Below are positions 44,390 to 53,234 of a stretch of DNA of 64,000 bases, piece by piece. The position numbers and the translations under genes are program-made. Numbering within the stretch: the first letter of the stretch is position 1; each line of letters starts with the position of its first letter. Source of the DNA: CAZOKZ01 sp964580585. Lineage in GTDB: Bacteria > Sumerlaeota > Sumerlaeia > SLMS01 > JAHLLQ01. The stretch spans positions 61,365-125,364 of the forward strand of contig CAZOKZ010000003.1 in the NCBI GenBank assembly GCA_964580585.1, in the 5' to 3' direction. The notes below the pieces were generated by a model. The model saw only the letters and a program-made list of their open reading frames with translations, had not been told where the DNA came from and did no database searches.

Positions 44390-45334
44390 TCAAAACTTCG
44401 CTTCCGGATGCCTCGGCTGCAAATCCGAAAGCCGCACGGTGTCGTCGGGAAAGCCCAGTTTAATCTTTGTCGATTTCCACCAAAATCGCAGGCCGCTCAT
44501 CAGGTGTTCTAGTGTTAGGCGGTTGATACCGCGAGCGCTTTGGCGGCGGACCTTGTGGATGATACGCGCGCGCGGGTTGAAGGCGATTTTCCAACCGCGA
44601 CGCTTGGCTCGCCAGCACCAATCCACGTCCTCGAATCCGAAATAGTAACGGTCGTCAAACAGGCCAATTTGTTCGATGGCCGCGCGCCGCATGCAAAAAC
44701 AAGCTCCCGCCACCCAGTCGCCCATATATGGGCGGCTCGGGTCGCGATCGAGCATCAGGTGCCGCCGGTTCCACGGGTTGTTTTGCCACGCTTCGCCGAG
44801 CGGCAGCCGCCGCGCGACGATTGTCATCAGCGTGTAGAACCGCTTCACGTTGCGCTCGATCTCGCCATCGAGCCGTGTCGTGTGTCCGCCGCACGCTCCG
44901 ATTTTGGGAAACCGGTCCATGAAATGAACCAACGCGTCGAAACAGCCGTCGAAAACCTCGGTGTCCGAATCCAGCATCAGGCAATACCGCCCGCGTGCCG
45001 CCGCGATGCCCGCGTTACGCATCTCGGCAATTCCGAACACATGGTGGGTAATCAGGCGCACCCATGGGTTTTCCCGGCAGAGCTGCTCGGTGCCGTCGCC
45101 GCTCGGTTTGTTGACGATAATGACCTCGACAATCGAACGGCACCGATGCTGCCGGATCATCGGCAGCAAGGCGCGCAACTCGCCGCACAAGCGCCAGTTT
45201 ATCAGCACCACCGAAAGGTCGGGGATTTCGTCGGGCGCAATGGGAGCCGACACCACGCGCGTGGCGGATGATTTTTGCGGTACGCTGGACTTCGGCCCAG
45301 GCTTTGCTTTTCGTTTGGACGTTTGAGGATTCAC
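44390..45334 (-). CDS. GT2-family glycosyltransferase (rhamnosyltransferase-like)
   Basis: 314 residues. LSVVLINWRLCGELRALL, MRNAGIAAARGRYCLMLDSD with DSDTEVFDG, and GACFCMRRAAIEQIGLFDD with FGFEDVDWCWRAKRRGWK are the motif series of GT2 enzymes that build surface polysaccharide. The first 35 residues are basic and variable. The gene starts at a GTG without a good Shine-Dalgarno sequence, so the start is not certain. No partner sugar genes are adjacent. Confidence 0.88.
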   Translation of the reverse strand: MNPQTSKRKAKPGPKSSVPQKSSATRVVSAPIAPDEIPDLSVVLINWRLCGELRALLPMIRQHRCRSIVEVIIVNKPSGDGTEQLCRENPWVRLITHHVFGIAEMRNAGIAAARGRYCLMLDSDTEVFDGCFDALVHFMDRFPKIGACGGHTTRLDGEIERNVKRFYTLMTIVARRLPLGEAWQNNPWNRRHLMLDRDPSRPYMGDWVAGACFCMRRAAIEQIGLFDDRYYFGFEDVDWCWRAKRRGWKIAFNPRARIIHKVRRQSARGINRLTLEHLMSGLRFWWKSTKIKLGFPDDTVRLSDLQPRHPEAKF

Positions 45335-45406
45335 AGGGACAAATGTCTCGATTATGAAAACCCGCCGCGTTCACAACGCGGCTTCAATTTTTCCGAGGAG
45401 CTCGGT

Positions 45407-46057
45407 ATGACGACAGTAGTAAGACCATGGGAAGGTGCTGAAACAACGGAAAAGGCGCAACGGGCATTGGACCGTTTGCGGGAAACATTTTCCGTATCGG
45501 AAATCCCGGCGGGCGTGGCGGAATTGGCTGGCTCGGAATCCGGCGTGCACGATCTCTACATGAATCTCAAGCGCCAGCTCGACGGTGGCAAGGTGTCGAA
45601 AGAGGTCAAGCTGCTGATTGGCGTGGCGGTGGCATCGGCGGCGGGTTCCACCGAGGGTGTGCGATTCCTTGGAGCCGCGGCACGCGAAGCGGGAGCTTCG
45701 GCCCAGGCCGTACTCGACGCCGTTTCGGTTGCCACCGTTTGCACGATCTTCAACGGCTACTATCATTTCCGCGATCTCGCGCCTAATGGTGAATTCGACG
45801 CCTTCCGCGCGCCGTTCAACGCCAATACGCTGGCGCAAACGACGCTCACCGTTCAACAAACCGAGTTGATCTGTATCGTGGTTTCCGCGTGGAACAACTG
45901 CCATACCTGCGTCCAAGGCCACATGGCCAAGGCCCAGTCGGTCGGAATCTCCAACGATCAGATTGACGAGGCGATCAAAGCGGGTACCGTGGCGCGAGCG
46001 CTGGCAAACGTGGCCGCATCGCTCGACGCCGAGCCTGAAGCTGTTGGCGCGATGTAA
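45407..46057 (+). CDS. AhpD-like carboxymuconolactone decarboxylase-family protein
   Basis: 216 residues. NNCHTCVQGH carries the redox pair Cys165 and Cys168 of AhpD-type alkylhydroperoxidases. It lies 175 bases before a peroxiredoxin gene, and the two likely work together in peroxide removal, with AhpD as electron donor. GAGGAG precedes the ATG by six bases. The first half (EVKLLIGVAVASAAGSTEGV) looks like a second diverged copy of the same domain, without cysteines. Confidence 0.88.
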   Translation: MTTVVRPWEGAETTEKAQRALDRLRETFSVSEIPAGVAELAGSESGVHDLYMNLKRQLDGGKVSKEVKLLIGVAVASAAGSTEGVRFLGAAAREAGASAQAVLDAVSVATVCTIFNGYYHFRDLAPNGEFDAFRAPFNANTLAQTTLTVQQTELICIVVSAWNNCHTCVQGHMAKAQSVGISNDQIDEAIKAGTVARALANVAASLDAEPEAVGAM

Positions 46058-46065
46058 AAAAAACC

Positions 46066-46187
46066 AACCACGGAATACACAGAAGGCACGGAATTCAGGG
46101 ATTTTGAATCATGGGCATTCAGTAAGCACGATGCTCAACAAGATGTTCCATCTTGTACTTTCCGTGTACTCCGTGTATTCTGTGGTT
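46066..46187. repeat. Imperfect inverted repeat, A/G-rich arm family
   Basis: Arms at 46066-46092 and 46161-46187 are reverse complements at most of 27 positions, beginning AACCACGGAATACACAGA. Same family as 5338-5484. It lies nine bases after the AhpD-like stop codon and before the peroxiredoxin gene, so it may modulate read-through between the two. Confidence 0.75.
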
Positions 46188-46232
46188 AAAATAAAAACAA
46201 ACCTTTCATTAACACCATAGGAGACCCTTTCG

Positions 46233-46757
46233 ATGATTACCGTTGGACAACAAGCCCCGGATTTTACCTGCAAAGCTTTGGTCGGGACGGAATTCCAGGA
46301 CATTACGCTGAGCAATTATAAAGGCAAATGGGTGTGCCTTTACTTCTACCCGCTCGATTTCACATTCGTCTGCCCGACGGAAATCAAAGCGTTCAGCGAC
46401 AATGTGCCGGAGTTCGAAGACCGCGATTGCATGGTGATCGGTGGTAGCTGTGACAGCGAATATAGCCACCTGGGCTGGGTGAACGCCAAAAGCGAACTGA
46501 AGGACCTCAAGCACCCGCTGATTTCCGACTACACCAAGTCGATTTCCGCCGCGTATGGCATTCTGGACCACGAAAAGGGTGTGTCGAGACGCGCCACATT
46601 CCTGATCGACCCGCACGGTGTCGTGCGTTTCGTGTACGTGACCGACCTGAATGTTGGCCGTAACCCGGAAGAAGTCATTCGTGTGCTCGACGCGTTGCAA
46701 ACCGACGAGCTTTGCCCCTGCAACTGGAAGAAGGGCGAAGAGACCATCCAGGTCTGA
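46233..46757 (+). CDS. ahpC: Peroxiredoxin (AhpC/Prx1 type)
   Basis: 174 residues. PLDFTFVCPTE carries the peroxidatic cysteine (Cys47), and DELCPCNW near the C-terminus the resolving one. It reduces hydrogen peroxide and organic hydroperoxides. TAGGAGA is nine bases before the ATG. It follows an AhpD-like gene and ends in an intrinsic terminator. Confidence 0.95.
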   Translation: MITVGQQAPDFTCKALVGTEFQDITLSNYKGKWVCLYFYPLDFTFVCPTEIKAFSDNVPEFEDRDCMVIGGSCDSEYSHLGWVNAKSELKDLKHPLISDYTKSISAAYGILDHEKGVSRRATFLIDPHGVVRFVYVTDLNVGRNPEEVIRVLDALQTDELCPCNWKKGEETIQV

Positions 46758-46781
46758 TCGCGTCTGTTGATAAAAAACGTG

Positions 46782-46820
46782 CGGGCCGCCTCTCTGAATT
46801 GAAAGGCGGCCCGTTTTTTT
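46782..46820 (+). terminator. Intrinsic terminator of ahpC
   Basis: CGGGCCGCCT (46782-46791) pairs perfectly with AGGCGGCCCG (46804-46813), followed by seven Ts. It lies 24 bases after the peroxiredoxin stop codon. Confidence 0.95.
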
Positions 46821-46836
46821 GCCGAAATCGGACCTG

Positions 46837-47271
46837 CTATTGTCCCGAATTCTGCCGTGTGCGAAGTTTCGGCGTGACCTGTAAAATTCCCGCCGAGCGG
46901 CAGATGTCGGTCGCATCGATGATTTGCTGGAACGGAATTTCCGCGTCGCTGGTGATCAGGGCTTCGCTCACGTTTTCCGTTTCAACCGCACGCTTGAGTT
47001 CGCGCTCGAGTAAATCCGTGCTCATTTCCTTGCCGTTCAGGTACATCTTGCCTTCGCGCGAGATGGCGATTTCCGGCACGCGCTTTTCGATGGTGCGTTC
47101 CTCGCCGCTGGTCGAAGCTGGCAGCGTGATGTCCAGATAACGCTCGCGATCCCGAATGTTCGTCGCCAGCACGAAGAAAAAGATCAGGTTGAAGATAATG
47201 TCGAGCAATGGCGTCAGGTTCAGCCCCGACTCCATGCCGTACATTTTGCGTTTTGCCCGTTTGCGTGCCAT
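46837..47271 (-). CDS. ExbD/TolR-family biopolymer transport protein
   Basis: 144 residues. One membrane helix with the proton-path aspartate (LNLTPLLDIIFNLIFFFVL) and a periplasmic domain (SREGKMYLNGKEMSTDLLERE quoted in part, ITSDAEIPFQQIIDATD). With the ExbB/TolQ protein directly upstream it couples the proton gradient to an outer-membrane process. No TonB is in the window. Its ATG is immediately adjacent to the stop of the upstream gene. Confidence 0.92.
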   Translation of the reverse strand: MARKRAKRKMYGMESGLNLTPLLDIIFNLIFFFVLATNIRDRERYLDITLPASTSGEERTIEKRVPEIAISREGKMYLNGKEMSTDLLERELKRAVETENVSEALITSDAEIPFQQIIDATDICRSAGILQVTPKLRTRQNSGQ

Positions 47272-48054
47272 TTAGCCGTTCCCTTGGGGCGTTTGCTGAG
47301 GGGCAGGAGGTTGTTGCTGCGGGGGAGCGGCGACCGGCTGGGGTTGTTGGGGACGTTGGTGGGTGGCGGATGGACGGACTGTCGTTTGGGCCGACGAGGC
47401 GCGTTGTTTGAATCCCACGGCGCTCAGCACGGGTTCCAGTGACAGGTGTCCCTCTTCGGGCAGGATCACCTGCTCGTATGTGTTGATGCGACGAGTGAAA
47501 AAATACAGGAAAATGAATGCTGGAATCGCGATCGAAAGGCCCCAGGCTGTCGTGATCAGCGCCACATTGATACCTGCGCTGAGTTCTTTAACCGAGGGAT
47601 CGGTGGATTGAGCGAAATTATTGAACGTTTCGATCATGCCGAAAACGGTACCGAGCAACCCCATCAACGGCGCGACGGTGTAAACCACGGCCAGTTGGCT
47701 GTTGCGCTGCTGGAGAGATGTGCACTCTTCCTCTATCGTTTCGCTGAGGATTTCGGCGGGGTCGGCGTCGGGTTTGAACTCCAAATGGACCAGTACGCGG
47801 CGTAAAATCAGCGCCAGACTGTGGCCTTCGCGTTCGAGAGCGGCTTCGACTTCGCGGCGCGAACGGCATTGGGCGAGAATCTGGGGCAGGCGTTGGCGGA
47901 AATTCGCAGGTGCTACCCGGGTTCGGCGCAGATTGATCGCCGCCTGGACCGTGAACGCTACCAACAGCAGCGCCATCGGCACCAGAAAGATCATCATCCA
48001 GCCGCCGTCGATCACATATCGCTGGAGTAGAGTGACTTCTTCGGTCGAATTCAT
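47272..48054 (-). CDS. ExbB/TolQ/MotA-family proton channel protein
   Basis: 260 residues. Three membrane helices (GGWMMIFLVPMALLLVAFTV; VVYTVAPLMGLLGTVFGMIETF; NVALITTAWGLSIAIPAFIF, quoted in part) with the family GLLGTVxGM motif. It forms the motor with the ExbD protein downstream. The last 45 residues are rich in Pro and Gln, an unusual tail of unknown role. It starts 106 bases from a divergent response-regulator gene. Confidence 0.92.
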   Translation of the reverse strand: MNSTEEVTLLQRYVIDGGWMMIFLVPMALLLVAFTVQAAINLRRTRVAPANFRQRLPQILAQCRSRREVEAALEREGHSLALILRRVLVHLEFKPDADPAEILSETIEEECTSLQQRNSQLAVVYTVAPLMGLLGTVFGMIETFNNFAQSTDPSVKELSAGINVALITTAWGLSIAIPAFIFLYFFTRRINTYEQVILPEEGHLSLEPVLSAVGFKQRASSAQTTVRPSATHQRPQQPQPVAAPPQQQPPAPQQTPQGNG

Positions 48055-48159
48055 TTCGCTTTTCTCTCCCGAGTTTCCATTTGCCCTTGATACCCCCCGG
48101 GAATTGAGGCGCCATAGTCCCAGGGTGAGTTTATAATCGAATCGGTAGAATACTTTCGC

Positions 48160-49317
48160 ATGGCCGAACGCAAGAAACATATCCTTGTAGTCGATGACAA
48201 CGAGTATAATCGCGAACTTCTTTTGCAGTGCCTGGAGGATCGCGGTTTCAGCGTTGACACGGCTTCTGACGGACCCGAGGCGCTGGAGTCTATCGATAAA
48301 ACCATCCCCGACATGGTTTTACTCGATGTGATGATGCCGGGTTTGAGCGGAATCGAGGTCTGCCAGCGGTTGCGGCAAAGCGATCGCACGCGCGATTTGC
48401 CCGTTATCATGGTGACGGCGAAAGCCGATTCCCGCGATGTGGTCCAGGGATTGCACGCGGGGGCCAACGATTATGTTACCAAGCCCATCGACATGGAAGT
48501 GTTGTTGGCACGGATGGAAACACATCTGAGCCTGAAGGAATTACAGGAAGAAGTCAACATCACCAGCGCGCGATTGATCCGCGAGCTGGCCGCCGCCCGC
48601 AGCGTGCAGGAAAGCCTGCTGCCGAGCGAAGAACGCATGGCCGAAATGCCCGAATCCTACGGCATCGAAGTCGGTTCGCTCTGGCGCCCGAGCGATACGC
48701 TGGGCGGGGATTTCTGGGATTTGATATCATTGGCGGATGGTTCGCTGGGCATTTTGCTCATCGATTTTGCCGGCAGCGGCGTGGTGCCCTCTCTCAACAC
48801 GTTCCGCATTAAGACATTTGTTCAGGGTCAATGCGCGGGGCTTTATAACGCGGCGCTGACTCTCTCGCGTATTAACGCGTACTTGATTTCCGTGCTGCCG
48901 GACTTTGAAATCGCCACGAGTATGTACGTTCGATATAATCCGGACAAACGCGAATTCAGCGTCGCTTCAGCCGGATTGCCGTATCCGCTGATTTACCGGG
49001 CTAAAACCGGCGCGGTCGAGCGCCTGCTGGTGTCCGGCTTGCCCGTCGGCGCCTTTCCCGATGCCAGCTACCGCGAAACCGTGATCACCCTCGGCATGGG
49101 CGACAAAATTGTTTTCTTTACCGACGGCTTGTTCAAATACGGTTCGCGCGAAAAGGGTCTCTATTCCGAAAAACGTCTGGGCGAATTACTCGTGCGCCAG
49201 GGAGCCGTTTCGGGCGAGGAATTCGTGCAATTCCTCGAACAAGACATCCTGAGTTATGGCCCATCGGACCTCTACCAGGACGATGTCACGGCTGTCGTGT
49301 GCGAAGTGGTGAGCTGA
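48160..49317 (+). CDS. Response regulator with PP2C/SpoIIE-type phosphatase output
   Basis: 385 residues. Receiver domain with phospho-acceptor Asp56 (MVLLDVMMPG), a short coiled linker (about 125-155) and a serine phosphatase domain of RsbU/SpoIIE type (SLLPSEERMAE, GGDFWDLISL, LLIDFAGSGVVPSL, ending YQDDVTAVV). The metal-binding aspartates are kept, but the usual GHG reads GSG. Such proteins dephosphorylate anti-sigma-factor antagonists in partner-switching stress circuits; no such antagonist is in the window. Confidence 0.92.
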   Translation: MAERKKHILVVDDNEYNRELLLQCLEDRGFSVDTASDGPEALESIDKTIPDMVLLDVMMPGLSGIEVCQRLRQSDRTRDLPVIMVTAKADSRDVVQGLHAGANDYVTKPIDMEVLLARMETHLSLKELQEEVNITSARLIRELAAARSVQESLLPSEERMAEMPESYGIEVGSLWRPSDTLGGDFWDLISLADGSLGILLIDFAGSGVVPSLNTFRIKTFVQGQCAGLYNAALTLSRINAYLISVLPDFEIATSMYVRYNPDKREFSVASAGLPYPLIYRAKTGAVERLLVSGLPVGAFPDASYRETVITLGMGDKIVFFTDGLFKYGSREKGLYSEKRLGELLVRQGAVSGEEFVQFLEQDILSYGPSDLYQDDVTAVVCEVVS

Positions 49318-49371
49318 TTCCCGTATTTCCAGAGTCCCGAAACAACTCCTCCTCTTGCCGAGGCTCCGCCC

Positions 49372-50265
49372 ATGACGCTTCCGAATTTTCTGATCATTGG
49401 CGCGCAAAAGTCCGGCACCACATCGCTCTATCATTACCTCGACGAACACCCCGAGGTATTCATGAGCCGAAAAAAGGAACCGCACTTTTTCAGCTTCGAG
49501 GGACGTGAACCGAAATTCAAAGAACGTTCGGACAAAAAAAAGAACATCATCAATACCATCGAAGCGTACGAGCAACTCTTTGACGGTGTGACGAACGAAA
49601 AAGCGATTGGCGAAGCGTCGCCGAGTTACCTTTACGAAGAGCAAGCTGCCGAGCGTATCCACACGCGCATTCCCGATGCGAAACTGATCGCCATTTTGCG
49701 CGACCCGGTTGATCGGGCGTATTCTCATTTTCTGCACGCGGTACGCAGCGGTCGCGAGCCGATGGACGGGTTCGTTCAAGCGCTCGACGATGAAGAAAAA
49801 CGTCGCGCCGAAGGATGGGGGAACCCGTACGACTATCAACGCAAAGGGTTTTACGGCGCGCAGCTCACACGGTTTCTGGAATATTTTCCGCGCGAGCAAT
49901 TATTGGTATTTTTGTTCGAGGATTTATCGGACGATCCGCGCAAACTCGTGCGTCAAATGTACGATTTTATCGGAGTCGATGCGGATTTCACGCCGGACCT
50001 TTCGGCCAAGTACAACGTGACGGAAGCGCCCGAAGGATCGAAATCCGAACGCCAACGCGGAATATTCGCCAAACTGTTTGGTGGCAAAAAAGCCCGAAAA
50101 ATCGAAAAAACAAGCGCTGCGACCGTGGTCGAAAAACCGCCCTTCCCGCTCGAAATTCGCGAACGCCTCTATAACGTTTATCGCGAAGACATGCTGGTGC
50201 TTCAGGGCTTGATCGACCGCGATTTATCCGCGTGGCTGAAACCGCCGTCCAAAAACGTTATCTAA
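49372..50265 (+). CDS. PAPS-dependent sulfotransferase
   Basis: 297 residues. GAQKSGTTSLYHYL (about 10-23) is the 5'-phosphosulfate binding loop and LRDPVDRAYSHF (about 108-120) the 3'-phosphate block. It moves a sulfate group from PAPS to a carbohydrate or similar acceptor. A basic insert (KKARKIEKTSAATVVEK) near residue 245 is variable in this family. Possible functional links to the polysaccharide glycosyltransferases in the window are inference. Confidence 0.9.
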   Translation: MTLPNFLIIGAQKSGTTSLYHYLDEHPEVFMSRKKEPHFFSFEGREPKFKERSDKKKNIINTIEAYEQLFDGVTNEKAIGEASPSYLYEEQAAERIHTRIPDAKLIAILRDPVDRAYSHFLHAVRSGREPMDGFVQALDDEEKRRAEGWGNPYDYQRKGFYGAQLTRFLEYFPREQLLVFLFEDLSDDPRKLVRQMYDFIGVDADFTPDLSAKYNVTEAPEGSKSERQRGIFAKLFGGKKARKIEKTSAATVVEKPPFPLEIRERLYNVYREDMLVLQGLIDRDLSAWLKPPSKNVI

Positions 50266-50277
50266 TAACTCGTGTGT

Positions 50278-50973
50278 TCAGGCTTTCTTCAATTTTCCGC
50301 AAGCAACCGAAGCTCTAACCATTAAATACAATCCGATGATGTGGATGAGAATCATCCCAAGCCCGCCACTTGTTTGAGCCGTTAACAATCCAACACCGCC
50401 AGTATCGACCAGATAAACGGTAGTAGCCAACCAGATCGGCCATTTTTGTTGGTGTTCAGCGGCATACCCCGCCCAGATCAGCAAAGCGCACATGGCAAAA
50501 CCGACGGCAAGCGATACGATTGGCCCAACGTTTCCAGTTTCGGGTAGCGATAAGCCGATGAGGGCTGGAATAGAAAACCCAATTAAAGAGATAAACATTC
50601 CCGCGCCTGCGGCTCCCAGAATCGATCCTGGGATACCCAGCCCACCGATCCACCAAAAAGCCTTTTTTGCGTTTTCGATGTCATCCAAATAGTCGTCTGA
50701 TTCAAAGGAATCGACGAAAGGAATTTCAAGGTTTTCGGGGGGAAGTGTCTTTGTTGCGTTTTCTCCTAAAGGGTTTTGAGAATTCGAGTTAGTCGTGTCA
50801 GCACGTTCTTTTTTTGAATAGACGCGTTGCCAGTCCGGTATGTCTTTCGCCGAAGGTGAAGGGTTGTTGGATGGCGAATCCTGGGATGGTGGTACGGCTT
50901 GGCTAGGGGGCGCCGCTGGTTCTACCGGTTGAGATGGCTTTGGCCACGGAAAGGAAGAGCCGGACTCACTCAT
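50278..50973 (-). CDS. Membrane protein with proline-rich N-terminus
   Basis: 231 residues. The first 95 residues are rich in Pro, Ser and Gln (PKPSQPVEPAAPPSQAVPP). The rest has four hydrophobic segments beginning AFWWIGGLGIPGSILGAAGA. That block resembles the small membrane protein at 54580-55053 (WFYWIGGLTLGNTLLHLL, then FLLSLIGI), so they are likely paralogues. Function unknown. Confidence 0.65.
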   Translation of the reverse strand: MSESGSSFPWPKPSQPVEPAAPPSQAVPPSQDSPSNNPSPSAKDIPDWQRVYSKKERADTTNSNSQNPLGENATKTLPPENLEIPFVDSFESDDYLDDIENAKKAFWWIGGLGIPGSILGAAGAGMFISLIGFSIPALIGLSLPETGNVGPIVSLAVGFAMCALLIWAGYAAEHQQKWPIWLATTVYLVDTGGVGLLTAQTSGGLGMILIHIIGLYLMVRASVACGKLKKA

Positions 50974-51045
50974 CGTTGCAACCTCCCAATAATTCTGTTA
51001 AGATACAGAATTTGTTCGTACTCGAACGGCTATGGGCAACTGGAT

Positions 51046-53061
51046 TCAGTTTTCTAAGCCAGGCGTGCTGCCGCGCAAATGTTTCCAGAGCAATCGCGCG
51101 CCTGCTGTCGATTCCACGAGGCATGCTTCCGTTCCGATGCAAAGCCATGGCACCATGCTGACCATATATTGCGGCCATTTCGTGTTCCAAACGAACAAAA
51201 ACAGCATCGTGACCACGCCGACGATCAGCACGCGGGGCTCGCGTTTCCACCAAATCGCCAGGCCCAGAAAACCGAGTATCGTGGCGGACTTGTCCAACCA
51301 GGCCCATCCGACGAGGGGATCGAAATCCAGGTAAATCCAAGGCCAGAGAATCGGCTGATACCAGGGAAAGTCTGCCCGTTCGACCAACTCGCTGCTCGAA
51401 AAATTCTGGTGAAATGTCAAACGATCGTGAAGACGCGTGAGCGCGTCCGGCGACCATAGGTACCAGTCGCTGGCGAACATGAACAGAAATGAAAATGCCA
51501 CATAGGCCGCGAAAACCAAGGCGATGATCTTCCATCCGCGTCCGCGGTTCTGGAAAAGCCATAGTCCAAACGCGACGGTGACGGCCAACGGCGCCACGGC
51601 GGCGAGGTACTTGCAAGACATGGCGATGCCCGCGCATGCGGCGGAAGCGGCGAGCCAGAACCACGGGAGCTTTTTCCACGATGGCGGGCCTTCGGTCTCC
51701 GTCCCCGGCGCGAGGGACGGAGCCCTGCGCATGGCCGCGTCGAACGCTAAAACACAAGAGGTGCCAAATAAAACCATGGCGCTGTCGAGATAGGCGATCG
51801 ACGTGTAGTGCCATCCGAGTCCGAACAATGCCCAAACGATACCCGCAATCGGGAATCGAATCGCCAGGATTGCCGCCAGTAATCCGGCGCAAATGGCTAC
51901 CACCATCCGCGCGGCCATCACGCCGTCGTTTTCGGATTCCGCGTGCGTGATATTCATCACAATCGCGAACAATGCCATGGAAAAACGCGGGTGTTCGTAC
52001 ACCGCGTCGAAATCGATAACGCCCTGCCAGTTTCCTTCGCGCATCATGTGGGCAAAAGCCATCGATATCGGGACATAATCGTATTCATCCACTTCCATGC
52101 CCGTCGAGCGACCATGATCGAATCGCATGGCGAAGGCGAACAATCCGATCCATACGACCAACACGATTCGAACAGCACAGGGCAGCGGTTTCTCCGTCCC
52201 CCAGAACCGCCAGAGCAACCAGCCAACGCCCAACGCCAATCCCATCAACAAACACGCAGTCGTCGGCCAACTCCGTCCCCCGCGGCGTGGAGCAGCGCCA
52301 CCGTCTCCTGCTCCGTCCCCCTTGTAATTGATCACCAAATCCGCGGCGCGACGTACATGATGGTGATAATCAATGCCTTCGCCGCCATTATTGTCCCAAC
52401 GTACTTCGGGCGCAGTGATGTGGAAGACGAAATCGAGCATCTGATTGGAAGGTACTTGGACTTCCAGACGAAAACGTCCCGGTTCGACTTCCGGCATGGG
52501 CGATCCCCAGGCGTCGCCGATTTCAAACGAATTTTCGGGAATCGGTCCCGACCGATCCGTCGGACGATTAAAACCGTTGATGCCCCAAATCAAATCCACG
52601 GCGCTATCGTTGGGGGAAAGGTACTCGATGCAAACGGGTACGAAGTTTTCTCCGTCCCCGGTCGGCGCTGCAGTGCTTGGGTCGCCTAACTGAAGGAACG
52701 AATTTTCCTCCATGCCATCCACGCGCGTGTTCGGATTACCCGGATCCAACACCCACTCGCGATCATTGACGACAAACTTATATTCATGCTCGCTCGGCTC
52801 GATAAACTGCATCGTCAACTCGAACGTGCCGTCGCCGTCATCGTCCTGCATGTAGTTTTTGCGCAAATCCCAGATGTTGAAGCTGCCCGCCAGACTGACG
52901 CGATTGGCTGGCTCCTCAGGCGTGTAGCGAAACGTCACCGTTCGCATGCCATCGTCGAGCTCGCCGATTTCCACCTCGGCGCGCGCGGCGTTCGTGCCCG
53001 TGAATAGATACACATTCACCAACACCATACATGCAAAAACTACCCGCCAAAGCTTTGGCAT
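51046..53061 (-). CDS. PMT/ArnT-like glycosyltransferase with N-terminal starch-binding domains
   Basis: 671 residues. A signal peptide (VVFACMVLVNVYLFTGTNA) is followed by a CBM48-type domain (NRVSLAGSFNIWDLRKNYM, HEYKFVVNDREWVLDPGNPN) and by a domain with the hallmark WDNNGGEGIDYH of CBM25-type starch binding. From about residue 250 there are about ten membrane helices with the PMT-type loop MEVDEYDYVPISMAF and EHPRFSMALF. PMT-type enzymes transfer a sugar from a lipid carrier in the periplasm. The fusion with two sugar-binding domains is unusual. It carries five exact and one near-exact decamer copies. Confidence 0.8.
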   Translation of the reverse strand: MPKLWRVVFACMVLVNVYLFTGTNAARAEVEIGELDDGMRTVTFRYTPEEPANRVSLAGSFNIWDLRKNYMQDDDGDGTFELTMQFIEPSEHEYKFVVNDREWVLDPGNPNTRVDGMEENSFLQLGDPSTAAPTGDGENFVPVCIEYLSPNDSAVDLIWGINGFNRPTDRSGPIPENSFEIGDAWGSPMPEVEPGRFRLEVQVPSNQMLDFVFHITAPEVRWDNNGGEGIDYHHHVRRAADLVINYKGDGAGDGGAAPRRGGRSWPTTACLLMGLALGVGWLLWRFWGTEKPLPCAVRIVLVVWIGLFAFAMRFDHGRSTGMEVDEYDYVPISMAFAHMMREGNWQGVIDFDAVYEHPRFSMALFAIVMNITHAESENDGVMAARMVVAICAGLLAAILAIRFPIAGIVWALFGLGWHYTSIAYLDSAMVLFGTSCVLAFDAAMRRAPSLAPGTETEGPPSWKKLPWFWLAASAACAGIAMSCKYLAAVAPLAVTVAFGLWLFQNRGRGWKIIALVFAAYVAFSFLFMFASDWYLWSPDALTRLHDRLTFHQNFSSSELVERADFPWYQPILWPWIYLDFDPLVGWAWLDKSATILGFLGLAIWWKREPRVLIVGVVTMLFLFVWNTKWPQYMVSMVPWLCIGTEACLVESTAGARLLWKHLRGSTPGLEN
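51697..52659. repeat. Second cluster of the dispersed decamer
   Basis: Exact copies (as CTCCGTCCCC on the plus strand) lie at 51697, 52192, 52270, 52310 and 52650, plus GGGACGGAG at 51714-51722. All are inside the glycosyltransferase gene. They encode different peptides (for example TETEG, GDGAGDGG, GGRSW, TGDGENF), mostly in predicted loops. Confidence 0.8.
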
Positions 53062-53234
53062 GGGCCCTCACCTCACGATAAAGTTTTCTGGAAAATACAA
53101 CAAATGCCCCGAATACCCCCAATTTCGAGAGCTTTTATCCGAGAAGTTTGCGAAGTGCAACCCCGGAGTGGGCATCATGCAACGATTTTAAAGAGCTGTT
53201 GGTTTTGCAGTTCGATATAAGTGCGAAATAAAGT

